Assembly (NCBI GenBank): GCA_009869945.1
Contig: WIXG01000149.1
Location: 1 to 64,000 of the forward strand
DNA from: Mesaphorura yosii
Taxonomy: Eukaryota > Arthropoda > Collembola > Poduromorpha > Tullbergiidae
Length of the DNA: 64,000 nt
Reading direction: 5' to 3'
Under the pieces are notes generated by a model. That model was not told where the DNA came from. It made no database searches and saw nothing but the letters and a program-made list of their open reading frames with translations. Each line of letters starts with the position of its first letter. Positions within the stretch are counted from its first letter, which is position 1. This document shows positions 50,301 to 64,000 of this stretch, one piece after another. The translations under genes and the position numbers were made by a program.

Positions 50301-50952
50301 ATGACCACGTTCGGCTACTGGTTTAATGACTACGACTTCGGGCTCAGGAAGAGATTCAGGGTTCACGGGTACCTTTACATGGAGTTTATGATTATTGTTC
50401 AAACTTCTCAATGAAAGCAATGGCTGACTCTGGATTGGACGCTTACCTGAACTCCCTTTTCCCATTCTTGTTTCCAAGGGTCTGTAATCAGCCAGTATTC
50501 CTCTGGGGTTAGTGGCTCGCTATCAGCCAGCTTCATGGCGCTTATCAGATCTTTCCTGTACAACTACACACAGGAAGGAAACACGAATTACGAACAGAAA
50601 CAGAGCCTTCAGCCTCAGACCAGGAAAAAATATTCGAGTTACCTCTGCAGGCGCCTCTGCAGAGTTGCGGTTGTAGATGGAGGAAACTTTGAGATCACCC
50701 AAATGTCTCGGTGTCCACATTCCACAAAGTGAACCGTTGCCACCACCAGAATTGGACCCAGAGCGAGTGCCGTCCTCGTCATTGTCCTCTGACCCACTGG
50801 GACGTCGACGACGGCGCTTGCCTGCACGCATCATGATCATAAAGTTAGAAGTTAGCAATGGATGCTGGCGGCCATTACAGCAGGGATGAGCGTATCAACT
50901 ACTTACCCTGAGCCTCTTCAGCTCTGGCGGGCTTCTTCACTCTTTGTGACAT
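41372..50952 (-). CDS. rno: PHD finger protein rhinoceros (JADE family)
   Basis: Chromatin protein of the JADE group, whose members scaffold MYST (HBO1-type) histone acetyltransferases; fly rhinoceros restrains EGFR signalling in the eye. Exons: 50952-50907, 50821-50643, 50563-50447, 50372-50290, 50205-49893, 49784-49667, 49591-49422, 49324-49151, 49079-48949, 48879-48759, 48678-48553, 48471-48385, 48307-46897, 46734-41372; total 2812 residues. N-terminal EPL1-like block ([51 protein letters not shown]), PHD1 ([20 protein letters not shown]), extended PHD ([55 protein letters not shown]), then a JADE-like helix ([20 protein letters not shown]). The remaining ~2250 residues are low-complexity Ser/Lys/Pro with AT-hook-like patches ([16 protein letters not shown]). 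Far longer than vertebrate JADE (about 840), as in flies. A 5'UTR acceptor lies just right of 50992. Confidence 0.93.
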
Positions 50953-50992
50953 GTTGAGGGGTCAGATGATTACTCAACTTCTCCAACCACTT

Positions 50993-53900
50993 CTGAAAAA
51001 ATAGAAATGTCACTGGTCACCATCTGATATGTAAATCATCACAAGCCATTCAAGCCAAGATCCTTGATAAGTCAAATGACCAACTCAAAGTACGCGCACA
51101 AGAAGCATATGGTCCCAAGTATAGTAAAGTGGATATGGCGTCACGTTGCTTTCTCAAGCGTCAAGTTTTCTTAAATGATAATGACTGCAACATGATATGG
51201 GTGGACTGAGCCTGGTTATCTCACACTTTCACATTTATCACAGAAACAGAGTGTCCACCAGGACAGGACTGCACTGGAGTGCATTCTAGGCGCTGTCACT
51301 ATGCCCATTGTACAATGTGTAGGCATGTAGCCACGTTACGTAGTCAAAAATGTTAGAAACTGGCGAGAATCTGGTCACTGGACGAACAGTGCGGAGGAAA
51401 CGGGAACTCTCCGAAAGGGACCAAGCCATGGACGCTAACTGTCATAAATTAAGCCAGCCTGCTTTTCTGCGCTTTGTAAATCCTGGTTGGTTAGATTGCA
51501 TAAATTATCCGCGCGATAAAGCCCTCAAGACGCATATCACATTTCGATTAGTTCTTCTGCACAAAACAGCCAACATCACATCCTTTGTGGCTAAATTAGA
51601 AGCGTCCTGTGCAGTAACGCAAGTAAAGTCCACGAATCGATGGAGCTGCTTCTGAAATTGAACATACTCAATAATGGGTACATCAATGGCGAGTTGGTGC
51701 ATGGAAGAGGGTCTGATTAGGTACGCGCTACCCTTCTAATCGTACAATCTCAGTTTCAAAGTTAATAATTGAAGATAAGCTTACACATTTTGTGATTGTT
51801 ATCCAACGGAGCGATATTCTTGTATCACTGTGCACTTCATTTTGCCACTCACTCGAAGAAATAGTTCCGAATGTCACTGAGTGACTTGCCTGCAGGGTTT
51901 ATTCTCTTGGAACAGCAAATTTGACTGATTTAAATTGATGTTTGTTTAAAAAAGTCCAGATTAATTTACATTTTAAGTTAATTTTTGTAGTCGCGACATT
52001 TCCCTATGTATAATACAATAAGAAAAATTCCTTCTGATACGTACCTATCGCATAGTATAAGGAAAGTATCATTTATTACATATAAATCCACTAAAGTATT
52101 GCATCTTGTGCTGTAATAATGAGACATTCGCATTATAACGTTTCAAGCACTGGCTGCTGTGTGCAGACAGAACCCTTTACACAAGCAACCAGCAGAGTGC
52201 AGACAAGTTCCAACCGAACAACAATGGGCAGGCGAATGCAAGCTTATAGCGAGAAGCAATATGCGCGGAGCCAACACCGAACAGTGTCGAAGAAAGCGAG
52301 AGTTGCTTGGCTCAAGCCACACAACGTACTCTATCGACCACCAGAAAGGGCGCCATCCCAACTCTACAACTGACACTACCTACTCAATCAATCCGCTTGC
52401 CTTTGCTCGCTCAGTCGCTGATCATAACGTCTCCGCTCGCTCCTGGTTTCTATTGTCAAGTCGAGCGGAGTTGCCAAATTTCGCATGGGCACAAACATAC
52501 GCGGAGTAACCAAGTATTGATTTGTGTCATTGCCTTTGCCCTCGCCGTGTTAATTCAGGACTCTTGGAACAGGAAAGTCAAACGAATCCGCGCATTGCAA
52601 ATTGCAATCATATGATCCAGCGCAGTCGGACCTGGGCCGGGCCTCAAATGTCACTCATGATTCGTTGGCGTCGTTGGTTGAAGCCTGAGAATGTGCTTTC
52701 TCTCACCTGTCTACAGGCATCAGCTTCCTGAATAAAATAGATAAGACATAACGGGATTGTGTCTTTTGCATTTCGTATGCTTGTGTATGAAATGCTTTTG
52801 AATGGGAGATAATCAAATTAAGATAAGCCAAGTCATAGTCGTAGCCTGGACGTGCCCTTCACTTCGCACTCTCACTTTGCAACTAATGGAAGAAAAGTGT
52901 GAAGTATCTATCAGAATTCCATTCATACACGTGAACTCAGACCTCTGGCTTTCACGGCGCGGCGCGGCACGGGCTGGGAAAGTCGCGTACCGTACGCGTA
53001 TACATGATGCTGTACTATGCCCTGTGCTTTTCCGGATTCAGATGTCAATGATTCACAATGCCTTTGCTCGAGCAGACGCAGCAAATTGGCAACACTGTCA
53101 GGCCGAGCCGAGAGCTGTCTGAAGTTTGATTCTGATCTGTGAAGAGGGTGGACTTGTTCTCTCCTCTGCACCACACGTCGACATTCGTGCATCTTGTACA
53201 CAAGAGTACAGTGCAGTGCACTGACTCGATGGACCCAATGTTCTCTGATGCTGTTCTGTTCCGTGCTATTCTGTACTCTTTCTTAGCACAGACAGCAACA
53301 GCAGAGTGCACGTTGGGGTTCAGGCAGGATCTGCGTAGAAAATATCCGATGATTGGAATTTAAAATGGTTGACCTCGGAGAGGCTGGAGTTTGCTCAGTA
53401 CGAGTAAGAAAAGTCCTGTCTAAGGAAGGAACAACGGACCGGAGACGAATGCATGAAGCATGACAGCACGAGCCCGAAGCATATGATTTCGTGAGAAACG
53501 TGAGGCAGTCCAGCCAGCAAAAGTCATGCATGCATACATGTGCGGAAATGAAACGGGCTGATTTCACGAATGGTCTTGTGTTCATTGTTCTCTCCGCTTG
53601 TCATCTTCCGTCGTTCGGTGCCCTCGTCTCATCTGTTGCGTTGCTTGCTTACGCTGCCGACGCCGACCACGGCAGAAGCGGCAGTGACAGGTGAATCATG
53701 CGAATAATCTGATTACATAATCTGGTTTCTTTTATTTACTTGTTCTTGACACTTCATCTGCGATGAGTCTCATTATGTCATGTATTTTACACTTCTCGTG
53801 TGAATGTTGAGACTGAAAGAAAGCGACACACGGTTTTAGATTTTAGCATAGATGCAGATGCAAGGAGCTGCTTAATTGGTAGACTACTGGTCGTAGTCGC

Positions 53901-54888
53901 GTCAGCCGTCGGTTTTTGCTTTCACTACAATCCCGCAATCAGCTGATGGCAGATATACAACACACACGCCTTGGCCCTTGGGTTTATGAGAATTAACTCA
54001 AAAACCAATCTATTCACACGTGCCTGTGTGAGTGGGAGTGTGAACGTTAAAAATAAATTACATTTAGCACCTCTGAAATTATGCGAAGTCGGCTCGGCAT
54101 TGGCATTAGCGCATTCCACGTGCGAATACGAAAATGTGAAAGAAATAATATCAGGAAGGTTCCGAAACCGAAATTAAAGATGCGCACAGAATTCAAAATG
54201 ACCCGAGCTCATCGGTGTAGCTTGGAAATGGCTTCCCAGAGATAATAAGATATATTTTTTCCCAATAGAAGGGTTGATACAGCGGAATTTGATTTGCACC
54301 ATTTGTAAACCACGCCTGACGCAATGCGATGCGTCCGTCGTCATTCTCGGGAGAATATATTTCGCGTTTCGTTAATTAGATGTATGGAAGTGGAGACCTC
54401 CGTCCCAAATTCCCAGGCCTGGCATTGCATCTCTCGTTATGAAAGCAAATTTCCCTGCCGCAAACGAAGAACAGGTGGTCTGACTTTCTCCGGGGAAAGG
54501 CCATGAATTACAGTGACCGTCACAAAAAAATTCTCATTTTCCAACAGAGAATATGAATTCCAGCTTTTCCGTGGCGTCGCATGCTCTTGAAATACAAAAA
54601 TGGAAAATATTGTGACTGGAAATCTAGAAAACTCAGATACAAATTGCGAGAAACGCGAAGGCGAGAATGGGTGAAAATCTTTGATCTTTTGAGAAAAGAA
54701 AAGAAATTTCTTTTCTCATGGGTGGCCCGGATAAACGAGGTTTTAGACTGAAACAAAGTCGCATTCGGTCGGTCGGGTGCTTGTTTGATCTTCGTTGCAG
54801 TAGTGCATCAGTTTTTCCTTCTGGCTATTGGCTTCAAGTTGTAGGTTGATAAAACGTCAGGCACATATGGTCCCGTCCCTCGCACCAC
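50993..54888. other. Noncoding upstream DNA between divergent rhinoceros and BTBD10
   Basis: Presumably holds the rhinoceros promoter and noncoding first exon (the ATG exon is preceded by an acceptor at about 50993). Several 65-115 codon frames occur on both strands (for example 51350-51655, 52159-52509, 52923-53311), none with splice context or recognisable domains. Confidence 0.5.
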
Positions 54889-54918
54889 ACGCAACGCAAC
54901 GCAGCGCAACGCAATGCA
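54889..54918. repeat. Short GCAAC pentamer repeat
   Basis: Five to six imperfect copies of GCAAC/GCAGC/GCAAT in tandem. Nothing suggests a function. Confidence 0.7.
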
Positions 54919-55384
54919 AACATGAAGCATCGCAGAACAGAGCACCAAGGTTTACAGGAAGTAAACTTCAAGTCCATAACTTGCTTGCTGATTAGGGTAC
55001 ATTGAACACAGAATTTTTGCACAATCAGCATCATCTCATGAGAGACCTCCTTGAAGAATTCGCAAATCGCAATTCACGATCAGGTGAAGACAAGTACAAC
55101 CAGTTGACATCATTTATCATCTCTAATTTCAGTCTTTACGATCTGAGTTTACGAGCAGCCTCAATTTCGTTTTAGTGTCACTTCGTTTGAGCAGCCTTTT
55201 TATCTTTGCACCTGCACACAATTAAAATCTTGCATGATTTTATACTTTAGTACTTCTGGAAACTTTCCGCGATATAAAGTTTTTCGTTCTACGAGGCTCA
55301 AGCACAAAATTCGTGAATTCGTTCTGTGTTTTCGGTCCGTGCCACTTGTGCCCATTAAACTAATTGACCCTTTTTACGGGACAG

Positions 55385-55476
55385 GATTTTCCTAGGCGAG
55401 GGCAGATTGCTCTAAGCGAGCGACAAGAACGAAAGCCGTTTCCTGAGAGAGCCCGTTACTAGTGAGACTTCGACAG
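55385..55476 (+). other. Candidate noncoding first exon of BTBD10
   Basis: A GC-richer stretch ends at a strong donor (CGACAG|GTGAGT) at 55476, and the ATG exon of BTBD10 begins right after an acceptor (cattttag) at 55998. Left limit is a guess. Confidence 0.4.
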
Positions 55477-56001
55477 GTGAGTTGCTTCCGTCTTAAGTCA
55501 CATTCACATTTGTTCATAAGGTTGCCGCGGACATCTCACTGATTCTGATGTTAAACAGGGCTCGATTTGGATGACTGCGACTAGGACGCTAAGATAAAGT
55601 GTCTCGTGCCCGCGCACCTCAAGCGTGCTGCGTGCACTGAACAGCAAGAGCGACGCCAATCGCCAAGTAAGTGTGAACTGTTGACTAAATGTCCAGCGAT
55701 TAGAATCTCCATTCTTGTGCAGGTCGCACTTAATTGTCTCACCCGCGCCCGTACGATGAGGTCGGACCTTTGCAAGGCCTTGGATATTTGTGGGAGAAAG
55801 AATTCCTTCCTGGCACTTGGCACTGAATAAATGAAGAACGAATACAAGAATCATCTGAACTGAATCAACGTTGTTCGTTTCCTTGCAACTCGCTGGTGCT
55901 GTGACTCGTATTCAATTCCACAATAATTTGTGAAAGTCAGTATTTACGAGTGTGTGGTACGACTGTGGGTCGCGCTCTGATCTGATGTATCATTTTAGGC
56001 G

Positions 56002-59853
<3,852 letters not shown>

Positions 59854-60024
59854 AGTAATCACAGCATATTCTCACAACATATCTCTTAATCGCTGGTACC
59901 AACTCCAACAAAACAATTCAGGAAATCATACAAAAAACTACTCGAAGTTCTAGCAAAACTTGTGTTACTTAAACTTTCGTGAAATATGAAAATGCGTGTA
60001 AAATGCAGCACCGCTGCAATGTTA

Positions 60025-60030
60025 ATTAAA
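60025..60030 (+). terminator. Candidate poly(A) signal of BTBD10
   Basis: ATTAAA variant hexamer about 170 bp after the BTBD10 stop codon. Confidence 0.35.
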
Positions 60031-63000
60031 AGATAGAGGTCTTAAATCCTAAATGCGATGTCAGATTTCGAATTGACAAAATCGCTGGAAACGTGCACGC
60101 TAAGTTATATCTGTACTATTTATTTAGGACGCATAGACGTAATCTGAGAGTCTAATTAAGTGTTGTCGCAACTAAGCTTCAAGTCTAAACTTCAACTCAG
60201 ATTGAGAGTTGCTCACAAAAGTGACATGACATCAGGTACTTTTATACGAAGGTTGTGTGGCGACTGTCAAACGTCAAAGACAAGTACCCAAGCTTCAAAT
60301 TAATCGGACCATTAATTAAATGTTAACATATTTCAGCAGTCTCTGAGATGCTCTGTTCATTTCCCAACAGCCGTCCACCGCCGAGCAATAACTTCTTTGC
60401 TTGTAATTCGGAATCACTTTCAGTGAGAGTATTCTTGAAATCATTTTGGATTGTTGTAACAATCAAAGGTCCAAAACTTCTCAGGCGTGTTAACATTTGT
60501 CAAAGCAACTTTGTCAGTTCAACAATGGTGATTTGTCTATTCCTATCGCTTGTCGCTTGCCTCGCCTTGCTAACCGTTACGGGCAAATGTATATTTCTAA
60601 TCATTGTAATTGCAATCATGTTTCTTCAACTGTATTTGCATTGTTGCCAACAATTGCAATGCAAGTGGCAAGTAATTTGTATTTGTCTGGAGGAGTACGA
60701 AGTTTTTACCACAGTCTCGTTTTTTATTTTCATCCCCTCAATAATTTCACTTGTTATTTGTCTTGTCCGACGACTTTAACTTAATTTGTGATGAACGCAC
60801 AACGATCAGTTCGAAATTATTGTACAAGCGTTGATTTATTTTTCTGCTTTCATTTGTAGTTAAGACGTTTACCTCAGGGACTGAGAGACTTCTCAATATT
60901 TCAGTTCAGGTACGCTCGTGTCAAATGTGGAAATGTAAATTGCCTCAGGAATTGAACCAAAGAAAAGTTTTGAGTATTTTACAAGGTTACGAAATATCAA
61001 AAATCAAAACCTATCGGAATCTTTATACCAAATGAAGCGTACGGGTTCAGTAGAAGTAGGATTGGACAGTTGATGTCCACGTGAAGATGAATACGTTAAT
61101 AAGAAGAGTTAAATTTCAGCTTTATGTAACTTTTTGTTAAGCTAAGTTATTCTTATTAAGTTGCTCACGTCGATGTGACTAACTGATTCTTGCTTATTGC
61201 CATTTGCCAAGTGATTGCAGAAAAGCTCTGGGGAGCATGCTAAATAAACGAAGAGTTGGTGTTGTTTCAACTGAATTTAGTTGTACTTCCTGCAGATTAG
61301 TTCAGATTCCGTGAGCATCGGGACGGCATGATCGTTTAAGCATTCTGCTGGAAAACGAACAAGGAACCTGTCCGTTGGTCCATTCCCATTCGACCATGTC
61401 CATGTCGAAGTTCTAATGTAGTCTAAAATTTCTGACATGAAATGTAAAATGAAATGGCTGCGTGGCTGCGTCACTTCAAGAAGGCTGAATGGCCTGTTTG
61501 AAGATTTCCATAAACACAATTGATCCAGAGCAGAGTTTGACGTCGTTTCATGTCAAATTAAGGCTTTCGGGTTGCCATCCAAGCTTTCACGAGACAGACA
61601 TGGGAAGGTTTTCAATCTCGCATTGGACTTCGCCTCGCAACGAACGCCTGTGCAGTTCAAAAGGCCTGTTCATGTCATTTTTGTCTGCCTCATCGCTTTA
61701 TTTGGATTGGCCGTGCCGTGCCGTGCAGAGCGGGGAATGCTGAGCCGAGCGAATGTTTATTCTCACGAATGACGATGACGACGACGTTCTTCAATTGAAG
61801 TCAATGTAATTCCACTATTCTACGTAGTCGAATTTCATCATTGAACCAACAACTTTTCAGTTCAACTTTGCACCACGCCATGCCATACGTTGTGAGTAGT
61901 GAATGCTACGCCGTCGTTTGAGTTGCCGTGAATTCATTGGAAAGATGTCGAGAAATCCCATTCTCTTTTCTGCAATGATCATCAGACTGATGATGAAGTA
62001 GACAACCCAAGCCAGTGAGCCAGCTTAGCAGCAGCCTTGCTTTGTCTTGCTTTTTTGCGTTCCTCACCACTCGCTCATGGCCCTCCTGCTCGCCTTGCTA
62101 CCACCGCGTGCCTCGACCATGCCATGCGTGCCATGGCTATGGGGTTTTTCGAGCCAGACCCATGCACCATACCCGTCGAGTCCCTCTCTCCAATTCACTT
62201 CTTTGTTTGCAGTGGAGCTGCTGTGCTGTAGGCTCTTCTTGAGGGTAAAATTTCCTTTATTCGCCTCTCACATCACATCACAGGCGCACAACAAATGCTC
62301 TAAAAACGCTCCGTGCTTTATAGATACCCACAATGTTTGCAAAATACGTACAAAGTAAGTGTATGAAGCGACTTATTGCAACCTCATCCATTGCCATGTT
62401 ATTTCTTCACTCTCTCAACCTATCTATGCACTTCACTGTCGTTCGTCGTTCCACGACAACTAAAAATCAAAATATGGACCCTTTTACCACGAATTAGTTG
62501 TCGAAGAACTGATAAATCCATCGTAATCCTGTTTATAATTGTGCGAACGTCACATTTAATCGGGCTTCACGTTTGGCAAACTGAAGAGCTTCAGAAGAAC
62601 TGAAGAAATGTGTCCAGTTGTTTGAAAAGGACAAACATAAGTTAACCTGTGAGAGCCCAAAGCGAAGTGAACGACGAACGACGTGTCCTAATTAGTGAAG
62701 AACAGAGATAATCATTTTGGAACCTCCCTCAGCATCTGCCAATCAATATACAAGAAGAAATATGACTAGAACTACAAAGTAACCAAGAATAAACAGTATA
62801 ATCTAGATTGGTGTGTTTAGAGTGTGAATACTGTCTCATTTTGTTTGTGAATTACTTAAGGTAGCAGTCGTTTTAGACGCAGTTTGTGCAAAAGCCTAAG
62901 CCTAAAAGTATCATTTATCTGCAATCTACGAATGCAATAATACAACATTGTTGTGTGAGATATCCAGAAGACGGTCAAAAGGCTAGTGTGATGTGTCCAC

Positions 63001-63504
63001 CGTGAACGTGAATGTTGGTTGTTATGCGAAGTAGCTCAGATGCTCGTCTTCTGTTAATTAACTAACCAGAACTGTAACAGCTGCAAGAAAGTGGAGGAGG
63101 AAAGTCGAGTTAATTACATCAAGTGAGCAACAAGCGTCATCACCATTCCTTTCTCCTCACAATTCTGGAGAGATCGACACGAACTGCGAAAGGCGAAAAG
63201 TGAATGTGGATGTATTCGCAGATGATGTTTTAGTGCGGCTTTTGATTTCCTCACTCAATGAGTTGACTTAATCGTTCAGTTTTAGTTTTCAACTTTTGCT
63301 CACCACAATATTCTTATTTTAGTGTTTGCTTTTAACCCGTGGTTTCAATTGATTGATTGAGCAGTTGAATGATAAAATTGGCGGAAGTGACACTTGATTA
63401 TTAAGTTTCGTGCAATTATCCACTGTTGCAAGGGGTAAAAGTGTATTTATCTAACACTGATTGAATGTGGAGCTCTTATCTCAAGACGACATGAGGATCT
63501 AAGC
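60031..63504. other. Noncoding stretch before the right-edge gene
   Basis: No coding exon supported. A T-rich hydrophobic frame (60348-60779) and overlapping frames near 62.0-62.4 kb look like composition effects. The right part (about 62.6-63.5 kb) probably includes the promoter and 5'UTR of the gene starting at 63678. Confidence 0.45.
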
Positions 63505-63551
63505 ATGGTGATTCATGCAACGTACCATACATTGCATGTCGGAAACTTCTG
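63505..63551 (+). CDS. Possible alternative first coding exon of the right-edge gene
   Basis: ATG at 63505 reads MVIHATYHTLHVGNF and ends at a donor (TTCTG|GTAAGC) in phase 2. An acceptor at 63720-63721 (GGCCCAG, poor pyrimidine tract) would restore the frame of the long ORF at its second ATG (63723). Plausible but unproven; it may instead be 5'UTR. Confidence 0.3.
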
Positions 63552-63677
63552 GTAAGCAATTCTTTTACTTATTAAACTACAGTTGCATACAAGCTGATCT
63601 GGTCGCCAACTCGCCAATTACTCGGCATCTTTTCGATTCAATACTCAATGAATAAGGTCTGGGATTCAACTACAAAA

Positions 63678-64000
63678 ATGTCTTGGAGTCCATATCAATT
63701 GAATCATCATTCAAGGCCCAGTATGGTCCGGCCTCAATACACTACCCCAATGTGGCCACAGCAGCACACTATCCCAACGTGGCCGCCACCATACTACCAG
63801 CGGACTTCACCCTACAGACCGGCCACTATTCCTTATCCTTCCCCATACAGGATGCTTCTTACGCCTATTCTCCCACCGTTCAGTGCACCTGGCTATACCG
63901 AATTTCGCCCCATGGTCAACAGCATGGACTTTGCGGACAACACTCAGTATCAGTCTACATATGTCCAGCCAATTTCACCGCCCAAGCCCACGCCCCAAAG
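63678..64000 (+). CDS. N-terminus of an unrecognised Pro/Tyr-rich protein (runs off window)
   Basis: ATG at 63678 in a good context (ACAAAAATGT) opens 107 codons without a stop to the window edge. The start reads MSWSPYQLNHHSRPSMVRPQ, then repeated W/Y-P motifs (MWPQQ, TWPPPYYQ, SPYRPATIPYPSPYR) and ISPPKPTPQ at the edge. Composition suggests a disordered Pro, Tyr, Gln-rich N-terminus such as that of an RNA-binding or transcription regulator; no domain is visible and I do not name it. Confidence 0.6.
   Translation, partial: MSWSPYQLNHHSRPSMVRPQYTTPMWPQQHTIPTWPPPYYQRTSPYRPATIPYPSPYRMLLTPILPPFSAPGYTEFRPMVNSMDFADNTQYQSTYVQPISPPKPTPQ

Noticed and set aside
52159-53311. Cluster of 65-116 codon frames on both strands upstream of rhinoceros
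   Set aside because: No domains, no consistent splice sites, and frames compete on both strands, as expected by chance.
54889-54918. GCAAC tandem repeat as a possible array
   Set aside because: Only five or six imperfect units, no spacers; an ordinary microsatellite.
60348-60779. 143-codon frame rich in Leu, Ile, Phe and Cys, resembling a membrane protein
   Set aside because: T-rich composition alone yields hydrophobic frames; no family resemblance, no promoter or splice context, and a second frame overlaps it.
61489-62358. Overlapping frames in all three + strand frames near 62 kb
   Set aside because: Three overlapping frames with Cys/Leu/Pro-rich translations indicate stop-poor composition, not a gene.

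Overview
The window is nuclear DNA of an invertebrate animal, most likely an arthropod. Its genes are split by many very short introns (mostly 60-95 bp), two gene models match genes best known from arthropods (rhinoceros, nervous wreck), and intergenic DNA is moderately AT-rich. The intron-rich, short-intron structure would suit a branchiopod crustacean such as a Daphnia-like animal, but that is an inference. I see no bacterial, plasmid or CRISPR features, no rRNA or tRNA gene I could defend, and no reverse transcriptase, transposase or viral reading frame.  Layout, left to right: (1) 71-7680, + strand: the C-terminal part of a myosin phosphatase targeting subunit (MYPT/PPP1R12), with both ROCK-type inhibitory sites, an internal alternative first exon (5289-6134) and two alternative last exons encoding rival leucine-zipper tails. 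(2) 9588-10584, - strand: Rab21, complete in five coding exons plus a short first one (six in all). (3) 11087-21377, - strand: UTP20, the giant HEAT-repeat component of the small-subunit processome, rebuilt here as 33 exons and 2584 codons in frame. (4) 21.4-26.5 kb: a gene-poor stretch with a roughly 330 bp fold-back (MITE-like) element. (5) 26536-28828, + strand: MGAT4 (N-glycan GlcNAc-transferase IV), ten coding exons. (6) 30459-36531, - strand: nervous wreck/FCHSD (F-BAR plus two SH3), 19 coding exons, with a candidate distal first exon at 37943-38137. (7) 41372-50952, - strand: rhinoceros/JADE family PHD protein, 14 coding exons and 2812 residues. (8) 51.0-55.4 kb: noncoding upstream DNA. 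(9) 56002-59853, + strand: BTBD10/KCTD20, eight coding exons including a probable 60-codon cassette. (10) 59.9-63.5 kb: no gene seen. (11) 63678-end, + strand: the start of an unrecognised Pro/Tyr-rich protein that runs off the window.  The genes are ordinary housekeeping and cell-biology loci (actomyosin control, endosomal traffic, ribosome biogenesis, glycan branching, membrane/actin remodelling, chromatin, Akt signalling) and I see no shared pathway that explains the order. Two tail-to-tail pairs (MYPT/Rab21 and MGAT4/nervous wreck) have opposing poly(A) hexamers only about 40 bp apart. Exon limits are my manual splice calls from GT/AG sites, reading phase and remembered family sequences; no search or transcript data was available.
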